Shown in pieces: positions 1 through 5,947 of a stretch of DNA of 6,060 nucleotides. Each line of letters starts with the position of its first letter. Position 1 is the stretch's first letter. Origin of the DNA: Bacillota bacterium (GTDB taxonomy: Bacteria > Bacillota > Clostridia > Christensenellales > CAG-138); the NCBI GenBank assembly GCA_023396535.1, contig JAEWWD010000156.1, forward strand, positions 1-6,060, given 5' to 3'. A program made the position numbers and the translations under genes. The notes under the pieces were generated by a model. It saw nothing but the letters and a program-made list of their open reading frames with translations, had not been told where the DNA came from and made no database searches.

Positions 1-1
1 G

Positions 2-667
2 GACTGGATCATCGAGTGCACGGAAAAGAGCCTTAAGAACTATGATCTCGACTATATCGATCTTCAGCAGTGCCATGTATGGCTCAACGAGTGGACGGAT
101 TCGGACGAGTGGAAGGAAGCCGTGGAATTGCTGAAGAAGCAGGGGAAAATCCGTTTCTTCGGCGCGTCCATCAATTTCCCCTATACCGCGGAAGACGACG
201 CCGTTCCCTCCATGGAAAAGGGCTGTCTGGACAGCGTGCAGGTTGTGCATAACATATTCCAGCAGGAGCCGGAGCAGGACGTGTTTGTCACGGCCCTGAA
301 AAATAATGTGGGCATTATCGCGCGCTGCCCCCTCGACGAAGGCGCTTTGAGCGGCAAAATCACGCCGGATTCAAAATTCGCGGAAGGCAGCTTCCTGGAA
401 GGCTACTTCAAGGACGACCGCAAGCAGATCGTATATGATAAGACGCAGGCGATGAACTGGCTAATGGCCGAAGGATTTGCGGATAACCTCGCGGAAGCCG
501 CGATCCGCTACTGCATCAGCTTCCCCGCCGTTTCCAGCATCGTCGTGGGCATGCGCAGCCCCAAGCACACCGACGCGAACTGCGCGGCCATCGACAAGGG
601 GCCGTTGCCCGAGGAAGCCGTCAAGCGCCTCAAGGCGCACGCCTGGGATCATAACTACTGGATTTAA
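2..667 (+). CDS. Aldo/keto reductase, 5'-truncated by window edge
   Basis: This is the C-terminal 221 residues of an NAD(P)H-dependent aldo/keto reductase, a cytosolic (beta/alpha)8-barrel enzyme that interconverts aldehydes or ketones and alcohols. The reading frame is open from base 2, so the true start lies to the left; the GTG at 122 is internal. Family signatures are the segment SLKNYDLDYIDLQQCHVW, whose His (25th visible residue) fits the catalytic-tetrad histidine, then GKIRFFGAS, GIIARCPLDEGALSGK and, near the end, SSIVVGMRSPKH, which fits the cofactor-phosphate region. About 100 N-terminal residues, carrying the Asp, Tyr and Lys of the tetrad, should lie outside the window. It ends with TAA nine bases before the URO-D-family start, so the two are very likely co-transcribed. 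The family call is firm; the substrate is unknown. Confidence 0.9.
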   Translation, partial: DWIIECTEKSLKNYDLDYIDLQQCHVWLNEWTDSDEWKEAVELLKKQGKIRFFGASINFPYTAEDDAVPSMEKGCLDSVQVVHNIFQQEPEQDVFVTALKNNVGIIARCPLDEGALSGKITPDSKFAEGSFLEGYFKDDRKQIVYDKTQAMNWLMAEGFADNLAEAAIRYCISFPAVSSIVVGMRSPKHTDANCAAIDKGPLPEEAVKRLKAHAWDHNYWI

Positions 668-676
668 GGAGCCCGT

Positions 677-1675
677 ATGAACTCGCGCCAACTCGTGCTG
701 GATACGCTCGCGGGAAAGCAGGGGCTGCCCGTACCGTGGATAGAGATCGAAACCCGGGATGAGCTTATAGCCGCAGCACTTTGCGTGGAGAAGGTGGATT
801 GGCCGGAGCGCGTACGGTACGCAAGGCTCGTCGGGCAGGATGCCGTAGGCTTTGCGCACTGGCAGCGCTTCGGCTGCGAGACTATCGTCAAAGGGCAGGT
901 GCTCGGCTTTCACGCACTGATAGAGGACTGGGGAGACCTTGACAAGCATTTCTCCATGCCCGATAAGATCGACGAGGAGATGCTCATCGAAAATGTGCGC
1001 CGCGCGCATGAAGCCATAGGCGATAGCGGCCTGGCGCTGTTCGTCGCGCACATATTCTGCCTGGACCCGGCCGTCATGGATCTGGGGTTTGAAAACTTCT
1101 GTTACAAGCTCTACGACGATCCGGCGCTGATCGAGTGGCTGTTTGAGAAATACGTCGACTATTACGGCAAGCTCGACCGGCTTTACAGCAGGCTTCCGGA
1201 AATCGATTTTATCTGGATCGGCGAGGATATCGCGTTCAACACCGGCACGTATGTGCGGCCCGAGCTGTTCCGCGAGTTCGTGATGCCCTATTTTAAGCGC
1301 ATGGCGGCGAATATCAAAAAGCCGTGGGTTTACCACAGCGACGGCAATATACTCCCCGTGCTGGACGATCTGCTCACGCTGGGCATGAACGCGGTGCATC
1401 CGCTGCAGCCGGGCGCCATGGATATCCGGCAGGTCAAAAAGACGCACGGGAACAATGTCGCCCTGATCGGCAGCGTGGACCTCAATACCCTGACCCTGGG
1501 AAGCGAGGAAGACGTCGCCTGCGAGGTAACCGCTCTGATGGACGATTGCAGCCCCGGCGGCAGGTACCTGCTCTCGAGCAGCAATTCCCTCGCCTGCTAT
1601 CTCAAGCCGGAGAATGTCGCGGCCATGGGGGCGGCCAAGCGCGCCTGGAACAAAAGGCACGGATTTGACATGTAA
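677..1675 (+). CDS. URO-D superfamily protein (MtaA/corrinoid-methyltransferase-like)
   Basis: A 332-residue protein of the uroporphyrinogen decarboxylase superfamily. Start: ATG at 677, with AAGGAG at 666-671 overlapping the stop of the preceding gene. Visible signatures are IGEDIAFN (residues 181-188), YVRPELFREF (192-201), YHSDGN (219-224), HPLQPGAMD (241-249), IGSVD (264-268) and SSSNSL (300-305) followed by KPEN. The N-terminal Arg-rich RQAGRY-type motif of true haem-pathway HemE is absent, so it is not the haem enzyme. Relatives such as MtaA and MtbA are zinc-dependent methyltransferases that move methyl groups between corrinoid proteins and cofactors. Their zinc motif is H-x-C plus a distant Cys; here it reads H220-S-D222, with a lone Cys at 307. 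Many HSDG-type members have no known reaction. Its neighbours are a reductase and a lipoyl carrier; no corrinoid-protein gene is visible. The superfamily is sure, the reaction is not. Confidence 0.88.
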   Translation: MNSRQLVLDTLAGKQGLPVPWIEIETRDELIAAALCVEKVDWPERVRYARLVGQDAVGFAHWQRFGCETIVKGQVLGFHALIEDWGDLDKHFSMPDKIDEEMLIENVRRAHEAIGDSGLALFVAHIFCLDPAVMDLGFENFCYKLYDDPALIEWLFEKYVDYYGKLDRLYSRLPEIDFIWIGEDIAFNTGTYVRPELFREFVMPYFKRMAANIKKPWVYHSDGNILPVLDDLLTLGMNAVHPLQPGAMDIRQVKKTHGNNVALIGSVDLNTLTLGSEEDVACEVTALMDDCSPGGRYLLSSSNSLACYLKPENVAAMGAAKRAWNKRHGFDM

Positions 1676-1714
1676 ATCAACAGTATTCGAAATAAGGCAT
1701 TTCAGGAGGATACT

Positions 1715-2089
1715 ATGACGCCGACAGACCGTAAATATTCCAAAGATCATGTTTGGCTGCAGCTCGACGGCAATCTCGCAAAAATAGGCATCACGTTTCA
1801 CGCGCAGGAAGCGCTGGGCGATATCGTTTCGGCCGGCCTGCCCGCGGTAGGATGCAAGTTCAAGCAGGGGGACGCCATTGCGGATGTGGAATCCGTCAAG
1901 ACGGTTTCCAACGTATATTCCTGCGCGGCGGGCGAAGTCGTCGAAGTCAACCAGGCGCTGGATATGGAGCCCGAGCTTCTCAACAGCGATCCGTACGGCA
2001 CCTATATCGCGGTGGTGCGCATCGACGCCATCGATGAAAACGAGCTGCTATCCGCCGAGGAATACGACGCTTTCCTGGCGGAAGCGTAA
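1715..2089 (+). CDS. gcvH: Glycine cleavage H-protein-like lipoyl carrier
   Basis: A 124-residue full-length H-protein homologue. In the glycine cleavage system the H-protein carries the aminomethyl group on a lipoyl arm between the P, T and L proteins. The lipoylation motif is ESVK (59-62) within DVESVKTVSNVYS, so Lys62 is the expected lipoyl site. Other signatures are the N-terminal YSKDHVWLQ, QEALGDIV (31-38), GEVVEVN and NSDPYG. The usual GEGWL(I/V)KI after NSDPYG is replaced by TYIAVVRI, which makes it a little unusual. The start is set by AGGAGGA at 1704-1710, four bases before the ATG. It lies 39 nt behind the URO-D-family gene on the same strand and a terminator follows, so it is probably the last gene of that operon. 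No gcvP, gcvT, lpd or lipoate ligase gene is in view, so it may serve another lipoyl-dependent reaction. The family is certain; a classical GcvH role is only assumed by the symbol. Confidence 0.9.
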   Translation: MTPTDRKYSKDHVWLQLDGNLAKIGITFHAQEALGDIVSAGLPAVGCKFKQGDAIADVESVKTVSNVYSCAAGEVVEVNQALDMEPELLNSDPYGTYIAVVRIDAIDENELLSAEEYDAFLAEA

Positions 2090-2133
2090 ACTTTTCCCTG
2101 CCGTCTGCCCTTCAAACCGGTCGGCAGCGAACA

Positions 2134-2171
2134 AAGCCGGGGAACTTAATCCCCGGCTTAAAATTATTTTT
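2134..2171. terminator. Intrinsic terminator shared by convergent genes
   Basis: A perfect 9-bp stem, AAGCCGGGG (2134-2142) with CCCCGGCTT (2151-2159), has an 8-nt loop. On the + strand it is followed by AAAATTATTTTT, a fair U-tract, and lies 45 nt after the H-protein stop. On the - strand the stem is followed by TTGTT and could also stop the regulator gene, whose stop codon at 2164-2166 sits in the + strand U-tract. It is the only strong hairpin in the gap between the two gene ends. Confidence 0.88.
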
Positions 2172-3426
2172 GGCGCAGCATGTCGCGGTAGCGGTTGGGC
2201 GTAACGCCTACGATTTGTTTGAATACTTTCGTGAAATAGCTTTGGTCCTCAAAGCCTGCCGCGGCCGCGATATCGGAAATATACAACGCGTCGTGCTTAA
2301 GCAGCGCTTTGCTTTTCTCGATCCGCACGCGGCTTACATACGCGTTGAACAGCTCGCCCGTTTCCTGCTTGAAAATACGGCTCAGGTACGCGGGGGAGAG
2401 ATATACGATCCTGGCCATTTGCTCCAACGTGATTTTTTCGTAATAATGCGCATCGATATATTGGATGCATCGGTGAATCACATTGGCATGGCGCGCGTCG
2501 GCGTACTGGAATACGCCGTCCATAAAATGATTCATCTGATGCGACAGCCACAGACAAAGTTCTTCAATATCGCCAAAAGAGGATAATCTGTCGAAACTGC
2601 TTGACGTCTCTGAAAGAATGAGCTCCGCGTTTGCGCCAGCGTCTGCGGCGGCGCGCCCCATCAGCACCAGAAGCTCATAAATGCGTGTTTTCAGGCGGTC
2701 AAAGTCTCGTCCCGTAGAAAACAGAATATACCCCAGCAGTTCGTTCAGCAGCCGGTGCGCCTTTTCCTTATCAGATTTTACAATGCTGCGCAGCAGCTCC
2801 CGTTCGGTCGCAATGGGGTAGGGCTGCCATTCCCCCTCCTTTAAGTGCATGATATAGGTTGTGATTTGCCCCTGTATCGCGTCCGATTGCTGTACCGTGC
2901 GCATGCGGCTGGCATAGGAAACATTGTTCATAAAGCCTACCGCCATGAACAATAAAGTGGAAAGATGCTGTACCGTTTGAGGGGATACGACGGGTATGCG
3001 GCTGAGCACCCGTTCAAGCTGCTCCATTTTTTCTTTGGGTAACTGCGCGTATCCGGACAGCTCGCAATCGATAAAGTCCTGTTTGTCCACCATCAAAAAG
3101 GGACCCACCGTGATTTTCGCGACGCTCGTTACTTCCCCCAATATAGGCGAGACAAAACAGGTCAGCCCCATAGGGCAATAGTAGATATATTTTCCCCCGA
3201 ACCGTTCGGCCTCCGTCATACCGTAAATATGCGCCTGCACGCAGTTCCTTTTTTCTTTCCCCATGGCTTCGCACAAGCCGCAGCTTTGGCATCCGTATCC
3301 GAATTCGTTCATGACCTCCCCGTCCACGGCGGATATGACGCAGCCAATTCCTGACGCGCCATGGAATGTCTTGGCGCATTCCCGCGCCAGCACGAAATCA
3401 AATTGTTCTTTGACCGCATCTTTCAT
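2164..3426 (-). CDS. PocR-domain AraC family transcriptional regulator
   Basis: A 420-residue regulator, taking the ATG at 3426-3424 as start. Residues about 5-160 resemble the PocR sensory domain. They include FDFVLARECAKTFH, then a Cys-rich stretch with C46, C49 and C52 (CQSCGLC), C62, and C84/C90 (YYCPMGLTC), then VGPF. Residues 203-312 are helical, beginning YPIATERELLRSI. Residues 313-420 are an AraC double helix-turn-helix: LEQMARIVYLSPAYLSRIF is the first unit and ISDIAAAAGFEDQSYFTKVF the second, ending in GVTPNRYR. PocR domains have been proposed to sense small hydrocarbon derivatives such as propanediol; the ligand here is unknown. The frame stays open to 3561, but that start would lie inside the deoC terminator and lacks a ribosome binding site, whereas AGGTG precedes 3426. 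It is convergent with the H-protein gene and downstream of deoC on the same strand, and most likely controls one of the flanking operons. Confidence 0.92.
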   Translation of the reverse strand: MKDAVKEQFDFVLARECAKTFHGASGIGCVISAVDGEVMNEFGYGCQSCGLCEAMGKEKRNCVQAHIYGMTEAERFGGKYIYYCPMGLTCFVSPILGEVTSVAKITVGPFLMVDKQDFIDCELSGYAQLPKEKMEQLERVLSRIPVVSPQTVQHLSTLLFMAVGFMNNVSYASRMRTVQQSDAIQGQITTYIMHLKEGEWQPYPIATERELLRSIVKSDKEKAHRLLNELLGYILFSTGRDFDRLKTRIYELLVLMGRAAADAGANAELILSETSSSFDRLSSFGDIEELCLWLSHQMNHFMDGVFQYADARHANVIHRCIQYIDAHYYEKITLEQMARIVYLSPAYLSRIFKQETGELFNAYVSRVRIEKSKALLKHDALYISDIAAAAGFEDQSYFTKVFKQIVGVTPNRYRDMLRQK

Positions 3427-3432
3427 ACAACG

Positions 3433-3439
3433 CACCTGA
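3433..3439 (-). promoter_or_regulatory. Ribosome binding site deciding the regulator start
   Basis: On the - strand TCAGGTG lies six bases before the ATG at 3426-3424. The alternative in-frame ATGs at 3477 and 3561 have no purine-rich element at a suitable distance, so this site favours the 420-residue product. Confidence 0.55.
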
Positions 3440-3488
3440 GATGACAACCGATTGCCGCAAGCTTTGGAAACATTCATGTGATAACAAA

Positions 3489-3517
3489 ATATTACTAAAA
3501 TTGACGGGCGGATGCAA
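3489..3517 (-). promoter_or_regulatory. Possible promoter of the PocR-AraC gene
   Basis: On the - strand TTGCAT (3517-3512) and TAATAT (3494-3489) are separated by 17 nt, about 60 nt before the regulator start. The match is only partial (three and four of six consensus bases). The position makes sense because a terminator directly upstream isolates the gene from deoC, so a promoter must lie between about 3427 and 3550. Confidence 0.3.
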
Positions 3518-3550
3518 GGCGTATTCTTTCCATTGCAGGGACATCGGAAC

Positions 3551-3591
3551 AAAAAAATCAAAAGGCTCCTGTAACCTGGCGGTTAAGGAGC
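3551..3591 (-). terminator. Intrinsic terminator of the ALDH-deoC operon
   Basis: Read on the - strand, GCTCCT-T-AACC (3591-3581) pairs with GGTT-A-(C)-AGGAGC (3576-3565) around a GCCA loop, with a single bulged C. It is followed by CTTTTGATTTTTTT (3564-3551). It begins 32 nt after the deoC stop and is oriented to end that transcript. Confidence 0.85.
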
Positions 3592-3623
3592 TCTTTGAAG
3601 TGCATATGAGGTTACGTCAGGCC

Positions 3624-4280
3624 TCAATCCGCTTCGTTCAGTATGGTGACGCTCGCGGATACGCCCAGCCTGTCCGCCGAGGCTTCTATCATGGCCAGCG
3701 CGTCCTGATAGGTGCGGATGCCGCCCGCCGCCTTGATCTTCATATGGGAACCCACCACGCTGCGCATGAGCCGCACATGTTCCGGCTTTGCCCCGGCGGG
3801 TCCGAAGCCGGTGGAGGTTTTCACGAAATCCGCGCCGGCCTTCATGCAGAGCTCGCATGCGGCGCGGATCTGCTCCTCGTTCAGGTAACAGGTCTCTATG
3901 ATCACCTTTACGAGATTGCCGTTAGCCGCGCCGACGACGCCTTTGATATCCTGATACACGGTATCGGCGTCCCCGGCAATCAGAGCGCCGATGTTGACGA
4001 CCATATCGATCTCCCGCGCGCCCTTTGAAACGGCGTCCGCCGTTTCAAACGCCTTTGTTTCAGGCGTATTGGCGCCCAGAGGAAAGCCGACCACCGTGCA
4101 GACATTCACGCCGCTGCCCGAGAGCAGATTGCTTGCGAGCGCGATGTTGCACGGGTTGACGCACACGGAAGCCGCGCCGATCGCGAGCGCTTCCCTGCAA
4201 ACGGCTTCGACCTGCGCGGACGTTGCGGTTGCTTTCAAAATGGTATGGTCCATCATACCGGCGAGACGTTTCTTATCCAT
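3624..4280 (-). CDS. deoC: Deoxyribose-phosphate aldolase
   Basis: A 218-residue class I aldolase (DERA), of normal length for the short bacterial form. It reversibly cleaves 2-deoxyribose-5-phosphate to glyceraldehyde-3-phosphate and acetaldehyde in the cytosol, the last step of deoxynucleoside catabolism. Visible active-site elements are DHTILK (11-16), EIDMVVNIGAL with Asp92, VKTSTGFG with the Schiff-base Lys154, and KIKAAGGIRT with Lys183 of the proton relay. The C-terminal GVSAS fits the phosphate-binding loop that usually reads GTSSG. The start is fixed by GGAGG (4290-4286 on the - strand), five bases before the ATG. It lies 66 nt downstream of the aldehyde dehydrogenase gene with no terminator between, so it is probably the second gene of that operon; a terminator follows it. 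None of the other deo genes (deoA, deoB, deoD, cdd) is adjacent within the window. Confidence 0.96.
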   Translation of the reverse strand: MDKKRLAGMMDHTILKATATSAQVEAVCREALAIGAASVCVNPCNIALASNLLSGSGVNVCTVVGFPLGANTPETKAFETADAVSKGAREIDMVVNIGALIAGDADTVYQDIKGVVGAANGNLVKVIIETCYLNEEQIRAACELCMKAGADFVKTSTGFGPAGAKPEHVRLMRSVVGSHMKIKAAGGIRTYQDALAMIEASADRLGVSASVTILNEAD

Positions 4281-4346
4281 TGTGGCCTCCGTTGACGAAT
4301 TTGCTGGATGGTAACATTTAAATACAGTTTACACGGAACGCGGATC

Positions 4347-5711
4347 TTATTTCAAAAACCTGCGCACAAGTTTATCCCGCTTGGGCGAATAGGGGCGGTA
4401 GCGGATGGGCAAATCCAGCCAGGTTGCCTTTTTGAGCACGCTGCGGTAATGCGTAAACGTGTCGAAGCTCTTCTTTCCGTGATAACTGCCCATACCGGAA
4501 GCGCCGACGCCGCCAAACGGCATAAGCGGCGAGGCGACATGGATTATGACGTCGTTGATGCAGCCGCCGCCAAAGGAACAGTGGTCCAGTACCAGCCGCT
4601 CCGCCGCCGGGCTGGCGGTAAACAGATACAGCGACAGCGGGCGCGGATGCGCCGTGATATACCCGATGCACTCTTGGATATCGGCATACGGCAGCATGGG
4701 TAGTATGGGCCCGAAAATCTCTTCCTGCATGATGGGCGAGTTCAAATCCACATTGTCCAGCAAGGTCGGCTCTATAAACCTGCGCGAAGCGTCCGTCCCC
4801 CCGCCGATCACCGATTTGCCGGATTGTAAAAGCCCGGCAAGGCGCGAAAAGTGCTTTTCGTTGATGATGACGTTCATATCCTGCATATCGCCGTTGGGGA
4901 AGAATTCATGTAGAGCCGACCTGTACGCCTCCACAAACGCGTCCTTTACGCTTTCATGAATAAACAAATAGTCCGGCTCTATACAGGTTTGCCCGGCGTT
5001 GAGCACCTTGCCGAACGCGATCCGCCGCGCGGCGACGGGGATGTTGGCGGTTTCATCCACGATCACAGGGCTTTTCCCGCCCAATTCCAGCGTTACCGGC
5101 GTAAGGCGCTTTGCCGCGCTTTCCATCACCAGCCTTCCCACGGCCGGGCTGCCGGTAAAGAAAATGTAGTCGAATTCCTGTTCCAGAAGGGCCGCGTTTT
5201 CCGCGCGGCCGCCTTCCACCACCGCGACATATTCCGTCGGGAAAGCGCCGCGCAGAATTTGCGAGACCGCCGCGCTCGCCGCCGGGGCGTATACGGACGG
5301 CTTCACCACCGCCGTGCAGCCCGCCGAAATCGCGCCGATGAGCGGGTCCATGCTCAGTTGCACCGGGTAATTCCACGGCGACATAATCAGCGCCACGCCG
5401 TAGGGTTCCGGCGATATAAAAGACCGGGAAGGGAATTGCGCAAGCGGCGTGCGCACGGCCTTTTCCTTCATCCAGCCCGCCAAATGCCGGATATGAAACC
5501 GGATTTCATCGAGCAATATGCCCGTCTCCGTCATATAGGTTTCGGACGGGCATTTGTTCATATCCTCAAGCAGCGCGGTTTCAATCAATTGCGCATTGTC
5601 CCTGACTGCCGCCTGCAGCTTTTTGAGCATCGCAAGTCGAAACTCCAGGCTGCGCGTCGCGCCGGTACGAAAATACGCCCGCTGTTTGTCCACCAGTTCC
5701 GCAAAATCCAT
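4347..5711 (-). CDS. Class 3 (ALDH3-type) aldehyde dehydrogenase
   Basis: A 454-residue NAD(P)-dependent aldehyde dehydrogenase that oxidises an aldehyde to its acid without CoA. The length, with no N-terminal extension, fits the ALDH3/YwdH/AlkH group. Motifs in order are SPWNYP (111-116, Asn114), VVKPS (Lys137), FTGSPAVG (185-192), LELGGKSP with general base Glu209, NAGQTCIEPDY with catalytic Cys243, EEIFGP with Glu331, and the group-specific MPFGGVGASGMGSYHGKKSFDTF (397-419). The C-terminus is basic rather than a clear membrane anchor. The frame opens at 5756, but I chose the ATG at 5711 because AAAGGGG precedes it and MDFAELVDKQRAYF fits the family N-terminus. It is the first gene of a probable operon with deoC, whose acetaldehyde product is a possible substrate. 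However, ALDH3 enzymes usually prefer larger aliphatic or aromatic aldehydes, so the substrate is open. Confidence 0.94.
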   Translation of the reverse strand: MDFAELVDKQRAYFRTGATRSLEFRLAMLKKLQAAVRDNAQLIETALLEDMNKCPSETYMTETGILLDEIRFHIRHLAGWMKEKAVRTPLAQFPSRSFISPEPYGVALIMSPWNYPVQLSMDPLIGAISAGCTAVVKPSVYAPAASAAVSQILRGAFPTEYVAVVEGGRAENAALLEQEFDYIFFTGSPAVGRLVMESAAKRLTPVTLELGGKSPVIVDETANIPVAARRIAFGKVLNAGQTCIEPDYLFIHESVKDAFVEAYRSALHEFFPNGDMQDMNVIINEKHFSRLAGLLQSGKSVIGGGTDASRRFIEPTLLDNVDLNSPIMQEEIFGPILPMLPYADIQECIGYITAHPRPLSLYLFTASPAAERLVLDHCSFGGGCINDVIIHVASPLMPFGGVGASGMGSYHGKKSFDTFTHYRSVLKKATWLDLPIRYRPYSPKRDKLVRRFLK

Positions 5712-5719
5712 AAAATACG

Positions 5720-5726
5720 CCCCTTT
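5720..5726 (-). promoter_or_regulatory. Ribosome binding site deciding the aldehyde dehydrogenase start
   Basis: AAAGGGG on the - strand lies eight bases before the ATG at 5711-5709. The upstream in-frame starts at 5756 and 5744 lack such an element and would add about 15 residues not expected in this family. Confidence 0.55.
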
Positions 5727-5763
5727 CAAATCTGGTTCGCACATCCGAGTACGCACTTTTCAA

Positions 5764-5856
5764 TTACGCGGGCCGATCCGCTGCCATACAGCCAAGGACG
5801 AAACCTTCTTCCGTCATAGTATCATAAATCGGGCCGTTTGGCGTAGGCTGAATCAT
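5764..5856 (-). CDS. Possible 30-codon leader ORF upstream of aldehyde dehydrogenase
   Basis: A short frame encodes MIQPTPNGPIYDTMTEEGF and ends GCMAADRPA. It sits inside the leader, starting about 20 nt after the proposed transcription start and ending about 50 nt before the aldehyde dehydrogenase start. The only ribosome binding hint is GGA shortly before the ATG. It has no run of one amino acid's codons of the kind used in classical attenuation, and one Cys. I recognise no family. A longer frame open to 5955 would begin inside a terminator stem, so only the shorter form is worth considering. It may be chance. Confidence 0.2.
   Translation of the reverse strand: MIQPTPNGPIYDTMTEEGFVLGCMAADRPA
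5771..5835 (-). ncRNA. Possible structured 5' leader RNA (unclassified)
   Basis: On the - strand GGCCCGAT (5835-5828) can pair with ATCGGCC (5777-5771), with one bulge, closing two internal hairpins. The first is GACGGAA (5815-5809) with TTTCGTC (5803-5797), 7 bp with one G-U. The second is GCTG (5792-5789) with CAGC (5783-5780). This gives a three-way-junction-like fold before the aldehyde dehydrogenase gene. It matches no riboswitch consensus I can recall, and no terminator or sequestered ribosome binding site is evident. The fold was found by eye and may be chance. Confidence 0.2.
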
Positions 5857-5874
5857 TTTTCCGTTTGAAAGAAA

Positions 5875-5893
5875 CGTATATGTAAAGTATACG
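5875..5893. repeat. Inverted repeat, candidate operator
   Basis: CGTATA (5875-5880) and TATACG (5888-5893) form a perfect 6-bp inverted repeat spaced by 7 nt (19 bp overall). It overlaps the best -10 box of the operon leader, a suitable place for a dimeric regulator. No second copy was noticed elsewhere in the window. Confidence 0.35.
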
Positions 5894-5926
5894 AATGGGC
5901 GAAGGCTGGTTGGTTTTTTAAAAAAA
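5886..5926 (-). promoter_or_regulatory. Possible promoter of the ALDH-deoC operon
   Basis: On the - strand TATACT (5891-5886) matches the -10 consensus in five of six bases. A run of A and T (T6A7 on the + strand, 5914-5926) lies just upstream of the -35 position and could act as an UP element. The -35 hexamer at 17-nt spacing is ACCAAC, a poor match. Such a layout would suit a promoter that depends on an activator. Transcription would start near 5879, giving a leader of about 170 nt. Confidence 0.3.
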
Positions 5927-5947
5927 TATCCGATAAGCACCAAAAGC

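Noticed and set aside
122..667. GTG at 122 as the start of the aldo/keto reductase
   Set aside because: The same frame is open to base 2 and encodes the conserved DYIDL...H segment upstream, so the gene is cut by the window edge rather than starting here.
677..1675. Haem-pathway uroporphyrinogen decarboxylase (hemE)
   Set aside because: The N-terminal Arg-rich substrate motif is missing and no other haem or corrin synthesis gene is nearby.
461..1801. 446-codon open frame on the - strand
   Set aside because: It lies antisense to the URO-D-family gene and parts of its neighbours, which have clear family motifs and ribosome binding sites. Its translation shows no recognisable domain; long antisense frames are common in GC-rich coding DNA.
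3501..3527. TTGACG-15 nt-TATTCT on the + strand as a promoter
   Set aside because: The spacing is short and no + strand gene follows; deoC downstream is on the opposite strand.
3441..4028. 195-codon open frame on the + strand
   Set aside because: It crosses the deoC terminator and lies antisense to deoC, whose active-site motifs are complete.
4956..5819. 287-codon open frame on the + strand
   Set aside because: It is antisense to the aldehyde dehydrogenase gene, Arg/His-rich and low in recognisable structure, and it runs past that gene's start. It is a shadow frame.
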